This document shows positions 36,761 to 45,827 of a stretch of 64,000 nt of DNA, in pieces. Below the pieces are notes generated by a model that made no database searches, was not told the origin of the DNA, and saw only the letters and a list, made by a program, of their open reading frames with translations. Source of the stretch: G963665495 sp963677785 (GTDB lineage: Bacteria; Desulfobacterota; Desulfovibrionia; Desulfovibrionales; Desulfovibrionaceae); contig CAXXDH010000003.1 of assembly GCA_963677785.2 (NCBI GenBank), positions 2,232,001-2,296,000 of the forward strand, given 5' to 3'. Position 1 is the stretch's first letter; every line of letters starts with the position of its first letter. Position numbers and translations under genes: made by a program.

Positions 36761-38389
36761 CTAGGGCTTGTCACGCTTGGCATTTTGCATTTTCAACAGG
36801 TTGGTCATGTTTTGCCAATTTTGTCGCGCTTCCGTGTTTTTGGGATCCAATTCCAGAGTATAGGCAAATTCCTTGAGAGCCTCCCGCACACGGCCCATTT
36901 TATATAAAAGAAAGCCGTTCAAATTTCGAAGTTCGGAATCCTCGGGGAATTTTTCAAGAGCCAGGGCCATTGCTTTTGCCGCCGCATCGTATTCGCCCAT
37001 AGTTATATGCATCTTGATCACGTGCCAATGATTGATAGCTTTTCCGGGGTGATCGTCGAGCACGATACCGTACTGTTCCATGGCCTTATTATACAACCCA
37101 ACCTTGGTATAAGCCTTGGCCAGTATTTTTCTGGCAATAAAGTTGTCTTCCATCACACTGGCGGAGTGCTGGAACAGGATGAATGTGTTTCGCCAGAGAA
37201 TTACCTGGTGGCGCGTAAGCAACGTCAGACAAAATAATGGCACAATGAGCAAGATTATTGCCGCGAAATTACGTCGGGAAACATCTGTGATTTTCTGTAG
37301 CAAGTCGCCTGCCCCCCAAACCAGGGCCACATATACCCCTATGAACGGCAGGTAGGCATAGCGATCGGCCATTGACTGCGAGCCGACTTGTACGATGCCG
37401 ATCATGGGCAGCATGGCCACTAAATACCAGAACCAGCCTACGATGAGATACCTGGCCCTGCGTTTTAAAATAAGCACGCCTGTGCTTATACCACCGAGTA
37501 CCACCAGTGCCCCAATCGGTTTCCACAAAGGGAGATTCAGCTTAAGCGGATAAATAGGTGCGAGCCCCAAAGGGACCACAAGTTTCCAAAGATAGAGGAC
37601 ATACGAAGACAGCACGTTTGCCAGGCGCATGCTAGGATCATAGTTTTCAAGGTTCGCCATGGCGCCTTCCACGTGCTGGGCCACCATGGTCAAAATGCAT
37701 GAGCCAAAAACCATAAGAAAAAAAGGGAGTTTTTCCCAAAAAAGCCGTTTGTTTTCTCTGAAAAAGCATCCCGGCGTCGACAGGTGTATCCGGTCGAGGG
37801 GCCAATAATCCAACAACAGCATGAGCAGCGGCAGGGATACCAGCAGGGGTTTGCTCATCAAGCCCGAAAGCAGCAATGCCAGGGCGGCTACATACCATCC
37901 AATGCCGCCTTTTTTTGTATAAAGTACGTACGCTTGCAGAGTCAGCAATCCGAAGAACATGCTCAGAACGTCTTTGCGTTCCGCGATCCAGGCCACAGAT
38001 TCCACATGCAAGGGGTGCACGGCGAAGAACGCGGCCACGGCGAAAGCACGTATGGGGGCGCCGGTCATGGAGCAAAGCAAACCAAAAAGCAGCAATACAT
38101 TGGCCGTGTGCAATAGCAAATTCACAAAATGATGCCAGATTGGGTCTAGATTGCCGAATTCAACCACTGCCATATGCGAAAGCCAGGTCAGAGGAATCCA
38201 GTTGGCATCTTCGAAATTGGAAAAGGCCCAGTACATGCTCTCAAGAGATAATCCGTTGCGTACGTAAGCGTTGTCTGAAATATACAGGTGGTCATCGTAC
38301 ATGACATAATCATTAAAGATCACGCCACCATGGGCCAGCAGTACGAGAACCAGGAGGCAGAGCAGGAGTAAAAATTTCTTTTGCGTCAT
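36761..38389 (-). CDS. TPR-containing membrane glycosyltransferase-like protein
   Basis: About 542 residues: roughly ten transmembrane helices with NDYVMYDDHLYI in the first periplasmic loop (the acidic loop of PMT/ArnT-like GT-C transferases). HPLHVESVAWIAERKDVLS and SMADRYAYLPFIG are signatures of the bacterial TMTC/DUF1736-type family. A C-terminal TPR domain follows. Such proteins move sugar from a lipid carrier to acceptors in the periplasm. The ATG at 38389 (MTQKKF) is chosen over an upstream TTG at 38452; neither has a strong ribosome site. Confidence 0.8.
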   Translation of the reverse strand: MTQKKFLLLLCLLVLVLLAHGGVIFNDYVMYDDHLYISDNAYVRNGLSLESMYWAFSNFEDANWIPLTWLSHMAVVEFGNLDPIWHHFVNLLLHTANVLLLFGLLCSMTGAPIRAFAVAAFFAVHPLHVESVAWIAERKDVLSMFFGLLTLQAYVLYTKKGGIGWYVAALALLLSGLMSKPLLVSLPLLMLLLDYWPLDRIHLSTPGCFFRENKRLFWEKLPFFLMVFGSCILTMVAQHVEGAMANLENYDPSMRLANVLSSYVLYLWKLVVPLGLAPIYPLKLNLPLWKPIGALVVLGGISTGVLILKRRARYLIVGWFWYLVAMLPMIGIVQVGSQSMADRYAYLPFIGVYVALVWGAGDLLQKITDVSRRNFAAIILLIVPLFCLTLLTRHQVILWRNTFILFQHSASVMEDNFIARKILAKAYTKVGLYNKAMEQYGIVLDDHPGKAINHWHVIKMHITMGEYDAAAKAMALALEKFPEDSELRNLNGFLLYKMGRVREALKEFAYTLELDPKNTEARQNWQNMTNLLKMQNAKRDKP

Positions 38390-38904
38390 AGGAGTATTAT
38401 TGTCAGTTAAAGGAATAGACCGCAACAGGGGATTTATCCGATTCTGTTGCAAAGATTACCGGGAACACGAAGTCTTTAACATTTCGCTGGTCCCGTCAGC
38501 CATAAGAACGACCACGCCACAGACGGGGGTAAGTGATGATAGCCGCGTTGGAGCGGGCTGGTAAGGTTTTTCCGTTCCATCAGTAACAGGAAGTCACTTC
38601 GATACATGTCGCATTCGCCCTTATTCTACCCAAGTTAGGCAGCCAAGCTTCGGTCTTCATGCCTCAGAAAGACAGAGTATAGCAAGTTTCGGATACTTGC
38701 AGCAGCCCCTTCCCGGACCTGTCACTTTGCCGGCCGGCCAAAAACAGATGTGACACCCTGAGTGACTGGTATGGTTGCAGCATTGTGTAAAATTACGTAA
38801 CTCTGCATTATCATTTGCTTTTTACGGGGGCAGATTATATTCGGGCAAGAGGGATTTTGCCATTGAAATGCCCTGGGGAGAGTGCTGCGTAAGGGAAAGG
38901 GATA
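38390..38904. other. Intergenic region between divergent genes
   Basis: About 500 bp holding the promoters of the flanking divergent genes. A minus-strand open stretch ending at 38456 (VCGVVVLMADGTSEML) could be a small gene scrap. Otherwise I see nothing. Confidence 0.35.
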
Positions 38905-41638
38905 GTGGAAGAAAAACCGGATACTCCTCAAAAAGTCCTGCTCATTGGTTGGGACGGCGCTGACTGGAATATCATTGCTCCACTGCTCAACGCGGGCAAA
39001 TTGCCCCACCTGGCCGGTTTGCTGCAGAACGGGGTTAGGGGAAACATTGCCACCTTGTATCCCGCACTTTCGCCCATGTTGTGGACCTCCGTCGCCACGG
39101 CCAGCGTCCTTTCCGTCACGGCGTGCTCGGGTTCAAAGAGCCTGACCGAAATACGGGCTTTGTCCGGCCGGTTTCCGTGCTGTCCCGCAAAACAAAGGCC
39201 GTCTGGAACATTCTGAACCAGAATGACAAAAAATCCGTGGTAGTGGGCTGGTGGGCTACGCATCCGGCCGAGCCCGTCAACGGTGTGATGGTCTCGGACC
39301 GTTACTCCCATGCGCACGCGCCTTTGGGCCAACCCTGGCCCATGCGTCCGGGCACCGTGCATCCGCGAAGGCTGGCCAGCAAGCTGCTGCGGCTGCGGCA
39401 GCATCCGCAGCAGGTCGATCCTGGGCTGATGCAGGAGTTTGTCGGGCAGCAGGCGATTGACCATGATGAGGATCAGCGCGTTGGGATTCTGGCCAGGATC
39501 ATTTTCGAGTGTACGTTCATCTGCAATGTGGCCCAGGACCTTCTCCATCATAAACCCTGGGATTTTGCGGCCGTAATTTTTGACTCTCTCGACCATTTCA
39601 GCCATTGCTTCATGTAATATTATCCGTACCGGCTTTCCTGGGTCAATGCTGCGGAATTCGGTCGTTTCAACAAGGTCATCGACAATACCTACATCTATCA
39701 CGACAGGTTGCTCGGTCGCCTGTTGGCTGAAATCGACGCGGATACCACGGTTATCCTGGTTGCCGACCACGGTTTTCATTCCGGGCCACTGCGGCCGCAA
39801 TACTTGCCCAGCGAGCCGGCCGGACCTGTGCAGCAGCAACGTCATTTCGGCATTTTCACGGCTAAGGGACCGGACATCAAAAAAGCACGAAATCATCTCC
39901 GGCGTCAGCCTGCTGGATGTTTGTCCGACCATTTTGACGCTCTATGGATTGCCTGTGGCCGAGGATATGGACGGCAAACCCCTGTTGGATATTTTTTAGG
40001 AACCTCCCGAGCTGCGTACCATTCCTTCCTGGGAGGAGGTTCCCGGCGATGACGGCAGTCATTCCGCAGATACGCGTGTGGATTCCGTGGGAGCTGTCGA
40101 GGTTCTGCGCCAGCTCGTGGCCTTGGGCTACATTGAGGTCCTCCCGGCGGACAGGCAAAAAGCCCTTGACGATACGGTCGACGAGTTGACCTGCAATCTG
40201 GCCTGTTCCTACATGGACGCCTTGCGTTATGCCGAGGCCGTGCCTTATCTGGAAAAACTCTGCGCCCGGAATCCTGAAAATTATCAATTTGCTCACGCCC
40301 TGGCCGACTGCTGCTTTGCCCTGGGCCGGATCACATGGGCCAGACAGCTGGTGGACAAGCTCATTGAAGCCCGGACGCAAAACCGCATCAGGGCCGAAAA
40401 GAAATGGAAAAACTGCAAGACCAACACAGAGACGGCCTGAAGCAGACGGACGTTGGTGAGCACGAACGCTTGCAAGCGCGAATGCGTATGCTGCGCTATG
40501 GAATAACCATGCACACCTATGCGTTCGAATATCTGACGGGCTGCATCTGTCATGAAGAAGGTCGGCACGAACAGGCTCTGGAGCACCTGTTAAAGGCCGG
40601 TAATGCGGATAATATGCAGGTTTTTCTTTTTCTGAAACTGTGGGAAGTGCATCTGCGTATCGGGCATGACACCGAAGCCCGGCAGGCCTTTGAGCAGATT
40701 TTGGAACTGGATCTTGACAATGCTTAGGCCTGGCATGGCCTGGCGCGCGTATATTTGCGCAGCAGGCAAAATCAGGAGGCGGCCGCAGCCGCGGATCATT
40801 CCGTAGGTTTGATTTTTCTCAATCCCAGCGCCCACTTACCCCTGGCCCGTGCGCGTATCCGGCTGGGCGAGATTTCCAGGGCCGTAGATGCTTTGAAGCT
40901 GGCCACGGCGCAGACTCCCGACTATACGCGAGCCTGGTCTCTGCTGGCTTTATTGTACAGAAAATTTCTCAACGATCCGGCGCGAGCTATGGAATGCCGG
41001 CAACGCGCACGGGAAGCCGCAAAACGGGTCAAGGCCATCCGAAACAACGATTGCTGGAGTGAAGACCAAAACGAACTGCAGGAAAGCGCGACACCTACCC
41101 CGGAGTCATCCCGTGACGCCTCTCTGGCCGAAGCCCTTTTTTCCGGCAGCCTTGATGCTCCCATTGACGCTCCCCCCGACGTTTCTATTGATCTGCAACA
41201 AACGGCCGTGATTGTATCAGGGCTGCCCCGTTCGGGGACGTCCATGATGATGCAGACTCTCGAAGCCGGAGGGCTGCCGGTGCTCAGCGACAAGCAGCGC
41301 CTGCCGGATACGTCCTATCGCGTCATTCTCATGCAACGCGCGTTGGATGAGGTGCTTGCTTCACAACAGGCCATGCTGCGGCAAGAACAAAAAAAGGGAG
41401 CCGCTCTTTCGGACAAGGAGCTGGCGGCGGTCTACCGCAGGCAGATGCAGCAGGGCAAAAACAGCTCGTTGACCAAAGAAGTCCTTTTCTCATCGTCAAC
41501 TATAATCACACCGGACGCGATCCCGTGACTACGGCGAAAAGAGTCAGCGTGTTCCTGGGGAACGCACTCGATGTGCTACAGGCCGCTTCCATGGTGGATG
41601 CCGCATTGTACAGACAGCGCAAACAGGGACTGGTTTGA
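38905..41638 (+). pseudogene. Phosphodiesterase-TPR-sulfotransferase gene, decayed
   Basis: One long ancestral gene can be followed through all three frames. From GTG 38905 it encodes an alkaline-phosphatase-superfamily phosphodiesterase (LLIGWDGADWNIIAPLL, later VILVADHGFHSG and LDVCPTILTLYGLP), then TPR repeats, then a sulfotransferase-like P-loop (IVSGLPRSGTSMMMQTLE) and a C-terminal end VDAALYRQR. Disruptions are a frameshift near 39.1 kb, in-frame TAA 39615, a frameshift near 39.89 kb beside an A-run, TAG 39997, a frameshift near 40.40 kb, TAG 40725 and a frameshift near 41.5 kb. The protein cannot be made whole. Confidence 0.82.
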
Positions 41639-41719
41639 AAAAAGAGCCCCCCAGTTCAATGCAAGGACGCGGCTACGGACCTTCTGTTGGCTTCAGTACA
41701 CTTTTGATAAGGTATTTTC

Positions 41720-42358
41720 CTAAGAAAAGGGCGAAAAACACCCGCCGCAGCGATCACACCACTGGACTCCAGTCCGCTTATCGTGAATATGCTTGTCAAT
41801 GAGATCAGCAGTCTTCTCAGGGGCGTCTTCCATAGTAAAAACAGCACCAAAGGTTTCACTCTGTATCTGATGGCGGCCTGGTGCAATTGCGGCAGCAGGT
41901 AAATCCACTGCTTCCACTGCAGCCCGTTGTGCCAGGTCGTTGTAGAATTCGAGGATATCGGGATTGTCCAGAGTGCTGTCAATATATAAAACCGGCTGTA
42001 TGCCTATGAAATCGCAGAATTCGGCAAGTCCGTCGCCCGCTTTTTTAAAGACATTCGCTCCGGTCATTTCAGCTTTGCTTAAATTTTCGGTCTCAGAGCG
42101 GAATATTGTCACCAGGATGTCACGATTGATCAGTTCCTGAGTCAATTGTATATGCGCGGAATCGTCCTTGCTTCCGGAGTTCGGAGGATCCACAATGCTA
42201 ACTACGCCGCGGACTCTTCCAAACTTGAGCAGTTTGACGAACATATCTATGGAGTCGTTTAGGGTCTCCCAGGAAGTCGTATCCAATACGTTCGGGGTCG
42301 TATTGGGAGACAGTCCGCTATTTTCAGTGGAAAGGGCTGTTTGTACATTTTTGTTCAT
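41720..42358 (-). CDS. Truncated CO-dehydrogenase-like protein lacking metal ligands
   Basis: 212 residues from ATG 42358 (AGGAG upstream). Residues about 40-165 resemble the C-terminal Rossmann-like domains of Ni-CO dehydrogenase CooS: RVRGVVSIVD where CooS has G-I-V-x-x-x-G-C-N-N, then LTQELINRDILV, GDGLAEFCDFIGIQPVLYIDSTLDNPDIL where CooS has HMGSCVDNSRIL, and VDLPAAAIAP. The CooS cysteines that bind cluster C are Pro, Ser, Glu or Thr here, and a core segment is missing. A CDRCGGC motif ends the protein, which CooS lacks. It cannot be a CO dehydrogenase. It may be a sensor or scaffold, or an early pseudogene. An inverted repeat TTCCAAC/GTTGGAA (42375-42415) lies in its promoter. Confidence 0.6.
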   Translation of the reverse strand: MNKNVQTALSTENSGLSPNTTPNVLDTTSWETLNDSIDMFVKLLKFGRVRGVVSIVDPPNSGSKDDSAHIQLTQELINRDILVTIFRSETENLSKAEMTGANVFKKAGDGLAEFCDFIGIQPVLYIDSTLDNPDILEFYNDLAQRAAVEAVDLPAAAIAPGRHQIQSETFGAVFTMEDAPEKTADLIDKHIHDKRTGVQWCDRCGGCFSPFS

Positions 42359-42446
42359 AGCTTTCTCCTGATGGTTCCAACGTATTGTCGATCTATTGTA
42401 GTATACGTGTTGGAAACGTATCAATAAGATACTAAAGAGGTCCTGA

Positions 42447-42995
42447 TCCGTCTGTCAGCTGGCTGACAAAAAAGAGAACTGCTGCAGCGTATGGATAATT
42501 GCAAGCATAATATGCTGGCATCATGAAATAAGCTGATTTTACAGGGTTCTCCAGTTAAAAACTGCTTCCTCTCACGACTTTCCGTGATTTGTCAATTTTG
42601 TTTATTTTGAAAGGGCTATGTTCAGAAAGTTCTCCATCACGAGTCAGATGATTTTTCTTGTGGCGTTTATTGCCGTGTTCTCTCTTGGAATAGGCATTGC
42701 CTTTTCCTTGTGCTAGCGGTCGAGAAGGAAGCGTTCAAGGAACTTGAGGAGGTAATGAACCGGGGGTACGAGCGCTCTCTCAAACTTGGGGTGGAATCCT
42801 TCGCCTCGCAGCTCAGCAAAGTGTACGAAGAGGCCAAGGCCAACGGCGAAGATGCCGAGCTTGCCGAAAAAACCATTTGCGCCACCATTGATGGCGCAAA
42901 TGGCCAAATTGAGCGACCTTATCCGGGATTTGAAGTCGGCAAACTGAAATACCGTATTGCCGGCCGCGCAGATCATTCGTCCGGAGCGCCGTCGT
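42447..42995 (+). repeat. Tandem duplication, copy 1 (549 bp)
   Basis: Starts TCCGTCTGTCAGCTGGC and is followed immediately by a second copy of the same length with scattered substitutions. It carries a chemoreceptor N-terminal scrap: a membrane segment (MIFLVAFIAVFSLGIGI) cut by a stop at 42712-42716, then in another frame KEAFKELEEVMNRGYERSL and a start of a Cache-type sensor domain, then the last codons of the sigma54 activator gene. Confidence 0.88.
42619..42960 (+). pseudogene. Chemoreceptor N-terminal remnant (in copy 1; repeated at 43168-43509)
   Basis: A start MFRKFSITSQ plus a transmembrane helix is followed by a shifted frame with the helix and YEEAKANGEDAELAEKTI of single-Cache methyl-accepting chemotaxis proteins. 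The ligand pocket, second membrane helix, HAMP and signalling domains are absent. Both copies are dead. Confidence 0.65.
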
Positions 42996-43544
42996 CCGTC
43001 TGTCAGCTGGCTGACAAAAAAGAGAACTGCTGCAGCGTATGGATAATTGCAAGCATAATATGCTGGCATCATGAAATAAGCTGATTTTACAGGGTTCTCC
43101 AGTTAAAAACTGCTTCCTCTCACGGCTTTCCGTGATTTGTCAATTTTGTTTATTTTGAAAGGGCTATGTTCAGAAAGTTCTCCATCACGAGTCAGATGAT
43201 TTTTCTTGTGGCGTTTATTGCCGTGTTCTCTCTTGGAATAGGCATTGCCTTTTCCTTGTGCTAGCGGTCGTGAAGGAAGCGTTCAAGGAACTTGAGGGGG
43301 TAAGGAACAAAGGGTACGAGTGGTCGCTTAAGCTTGGCATCGAATCCTTCGCCTCGCAGCTCTGCAAAGTGTACGAAGAGGCCAAGGCCAACGGCGAAGA
43401 TGCCGAGCTTGCCGAAAAAACCATTTGCGCCGCCATTGATGGCGCAAATGGCTAAATTGAGCGACCTTATCCGGGATTTGAAGTCGGCAAACTGAAATAC
43501 CGTATTGCCGGCCGCGCAGATCATTCGTCCGGAGCGCCGTCGTC
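42996..43544 (+). repeat. Tandem duplication, copy 2 (549 bp)
   Basis: The same content as copy 1. The right boundary lies inside the 3' end of the sigma54 activator gene, so the activator remains intact and copy 1 holds a scrap of its end. Differences between the copies cluster in the chemoreceptor scrap (for example VEKEAFKELEEV against VKEAFKELEGV). Confidence 0.88.
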
Positions 43545-44963
43545 CGCTTTTTGCAGTTTCCTGAACACGGTGCTTCGGTTGACCCCCAGGGCCTTTGCCG
43601 CCTTGGGGATTGATCCGTAGGCGGATATGGCATTTTTGAGGATTTGCACCTCGTAATGCTTCATGATTTCCTTGAAGCTTTGTCCCTTGAATTTTTCGAT
43701 ATCCAGCGTCTCTTCGTTGCAGGAGCATTCCGTCTCGGTGCTTTTGCCCGAAATGGAGCAGGGCAGGTCTTCCATCTGAATGATGTTGTTGTCGCAGGTG
43801 ACCACAAGGCTGTGGATCAGGTTTTCCAGTTCACGCAAGTTTCCGGGCCACTCGTAATTGAGCATGATTTCTTCGGCCATGGCGGAAAAACGAATGCTCC
43901 TTTTGTAGCGGTTGTTGAACTGCTGAATGAAAAAATGGATCAGCTCCAGCAGATCTTCCACGCGTTCGCGCAATGGCGGGATATGCACCACGGCCACCAT
44001 CAGTCGGTAATACAGATCGCGTCTGAAATTTCCTTTCTCCACCTCGTCGGCCAGATCGCGGTTGGTGGCGGCCACAACCCGGACATTTATTTTTTTTGCG
44101 GTGGTTGCGCCGATACGTTGAATTTCTCCGTCTTGCAGAACCCGTAACAGCTTGCCCTGCAACAGCAAGGGAAGTTCCCCGATTTCGTCCAGAAACAAGG
44201 TGCCCTTGTCCGCGGCTTCGAAAAGCCCGCGTTTGCCTTTGGGGTCGGCGCCGGAAAAGGCGCCCGGCGCGTAGCCGAACAATTCGGACTCAATAAGATT
44301 TTCCGGGATGCAGGTGCAATCGACCTTGATCAAAGGGTTTTTCTGGCGGGCGCTGTGCTTGTGCAGCTCCTTGGCCATGACATCTTTGCCCACGCCGGTC
44401 TCTCCCAGGCAAAGCACTGTGGCGTCGGTTTTGGCGATACGCCGTACCTGCTGAAAAAGCTCCTGCATGATTTTGCTTTTGGGGGTCAGATAGAGGGAGG
44501 CCGCTGTTTGGGTGACGCCCTGCCGGAAGGATTCGATGAGTTGCAGCTGCGTGGAAACCTGGTTCTTGAGGTGCGACATCAGCTCTATGTCGCGTACGTA
44601 GGTGACGACCATTTCAACGTCGTTGTCATAATCGAAAATCGGGTTGGCAACCAGCAGCACCTTGCGTCCCTTGTGAATGACCTGGACCGCGGTGACGGTT
44701 TTTTTCGTCTGTACCACTTCGCTATTCAAGGCGACGCTGAAAATACCGTTCTTCACAAGCTCGGAAACGTTTTTGCCGAGCAAATCCGAGGCACTCAAGC
44801 CGGTGAGATTTTCATACATTGCATTGACGGCGATGGTGACGCCATTTTTGTCCGTAATATACAAGCCGTCGTTCAGACTATCGAAGACGTGGCACAGGTG
44901 GCTTGCAATCAAATCCTTTCGCGCCTGCAGAATATGCTGCTGATGCAGTATGGAAAAGCTCAT
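43521..44963 (-). CDS. PAS-domain sigma54-dependent activator
   Basis: 480 residues: a PAS sensor (LYITDKNGVTIAVNAMYENLTG), an AAA+ domain with Walker A GETGVGKD (187-194), the sigma54-contact loop as GAFSGA (234-239, a natural variant of GAFTGA), Walker B GTLFLDEIGE and the R-finger region FRRDLYYRL. A Fis-type helix-turn-helix ends the protein (IPKAAKALGVNRSTVFRKL). The start ATG 44963 overlaps the stop of the TauE gene. It is the evident activator for the -24/-12 promoters at 45.7, 47.0 and 50.4 kb. Its 3' end lies in the tandem duplication. Confidence 0.93.
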   Translation of the reverse strand: MSFSILHQQHILQARKDLIASHLCHVFDSLNDGLYITDKNGVTIAVNAMYENLTGLSASDLLGKNVSELVKNGIFSVALNSEVVQTKKTVTAVQVIHKGRKVLLVANPIFDYDNDVEMVVTYVRDIELMSHLKNQVSTQLQLIESFRQGVTQTAASLYLTPKSKIMQELFQQVRRIAKTDATVLCLGETGVGKDVMAKELHKHSARQKNPLIKVDCTCIPENLIESELFGYAPGAFSGADPKGKRGLFEAADKGTLFLDEIGELPLLLQGKLLRVLQDGEIQRIGATTAKKINVRVVAATNRDLADEVEKGNFRRDLYYRLMVAVVHIPPLRERVEDLLELIHFFIQQFNNRYKRSIRFSAMAEEIMLNYEWPGNLRELENLIHSLVVTCDNNIIQMEDLPCSISGKSTETECSCNEETLDIEKFKGQSFKEIMKHYEVQILKNAISAYGSIPKAAKALGVNRSTVFRKLQKADDGAPDE

Positions 44964-45694
44964 TAAAACTCCTGAAACACTGGAATAATTTGAGACAACC
45001 CGGCAAAAAGCAAGACACAGAGCAACAGGGTACGGTTTGACTTCGGGGCAAAATGTCTGGAGAACTTGATGCCGATAAAACCACCCAGCAATGCCGCCGG
45101 GCCGGCCATGGCGAAATAGGTTATTGTCTGCGCGTTCTGAAGTCCAGCCAAGAACTGGCCGCCGAGAATGGCGGAGCCGCTGATAATGAACGAAGCCCCG
45201 AGAATTCCCTTGGCCTCGTCCGCACTCCAGCCCGACATGGTGACGAACATGCCCAGCGGCGGACCATTGAAACCAAATGCCGCACCCAGAAAGGTCGAAC
45301 AGATTCCGGCGGGCACGCCCCACAGCGGGCGAATTCCTTTGGGAGCCTTTTTTTCAAGGAACAGGGCGTAGAGCGAATACAGAATAAGAAAAATTCCCAT
45401 CAGGATTTTCAAGATTCCGTTGTCCAGCATACGGATGCAGTAGATTCCGGCAAATACTCCGAGTACGCAGCCTGCGACTATGTAGATCAAATGAGCCCAG
45501 CGTATGCTTTGCCTGTAGCTCCAGGCCAGCTGCAGGTTCAGCAGCAGTACGATCAGGGTGGAGCTGGGCACGGCAAGATTCAATGGAACAAAGTGCGCCA
45601 CAATGGGCATGGCTACCATGGCCGCACCCAATCCAACGACATGATTGATAAATCCGGCCAGGCACCAGGAAAAAGTAAAAACGGCTAAGGTCAT
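44963..45694 (-). CDS. TauE/SafE-family membrane exporter
   Basis: 243 residues with about eight transmembrane helices. VGLGAAMVAMPIV and FGFNGPPLGMFVTMSGW mark the two halves of TauE/SafE transporters. Members are linked to export of sulfite or sulfonate products; here, beside an isethionate lyase that frees sulfite, export of surplus sulfite or exchange of an organosulfur compound is plausible. The gene is translationally coupled to the sigma54 activator and reads from the minus-strand half of a mirrored promoter pair. Confidence 0.88.
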   Translation of the reverse strand: MTLAVFTFSWCLAGFINHVVGLGAAMVAMPIVAHFVPLNLAVPSSTLIVLLLNLQLAWSYRQSIRWAHLIYIVAGCVLGVFAGIYCIRMLDNGILKILMGIFLILYSLYALFLEKKAPKGIRPLWGVPAGICSTFLGAAFGFNGPPLGMFVTMSGWSADEAKGILGASFIISGSAILGGQFLAGLQNAQTITYFAMAGPAALLGGFIGIKFSRHFAPKSNRTLLLCVLLFAGLSQIIPVFQEF

Positions 45695-45730
45695 GGTCTC
45701 CTCACAAACCCGTATTTTGCGTCAAAGGGA

Positions 45731-45784
45731 GAAAGCAAAAAGCAAGCCGAAAAGGATCCTTTTGTTGGCTTGCTTTTTGCTTTC
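45731..45784. promoter_or_regulatory. Mirrored pair of divergent sigma54 promoters
   Basis: An 18-bp perfect inverted repeat (GAAAGCAAAAAGCAAGCC at 45731-45748, its complement at 45767-45784) with an 18-nt spacer. Each arm contains GG-N10-GC in the form TGGCTTGCTTTTTGCT (plus strand, GG 45767-45768, GC 45779-45780) or its near-identical minus-strand mirror (CGGCTTG..., GG 45748-45747, GC 45736-45735). They face the amidohydrolase and the TauE-activator operon. Without T-runs in context it is less likely a terminator. Confidence 0.7.
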
Positions 45785-45827
45785 GGGCCTTTTGACCCGG
45801 AGATGTAAATTTTAAAGGAGACTTTTA

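Noticed and set aside
39251..39617. Several short separate genes in the 38.9-41.6 kb region
   Set aside because: The pieces match consecutive parts of one known multidomain architecture and lack individual start signals, so they are fragments of one pseudogene.
42619..43509. A direct repeat array such as CRISPR
   Set aside because: There are only two units, each 549 bp and coding-derived, with no short repeats or spacers.
45731..45784. A simple rho-independent terminator between divergent genes
   Set aside because: Genes diverge from it, the loop is 18 nt, and each arm is a good -24/-12 element; kept as a promoter pair, with terminator as the alternative.
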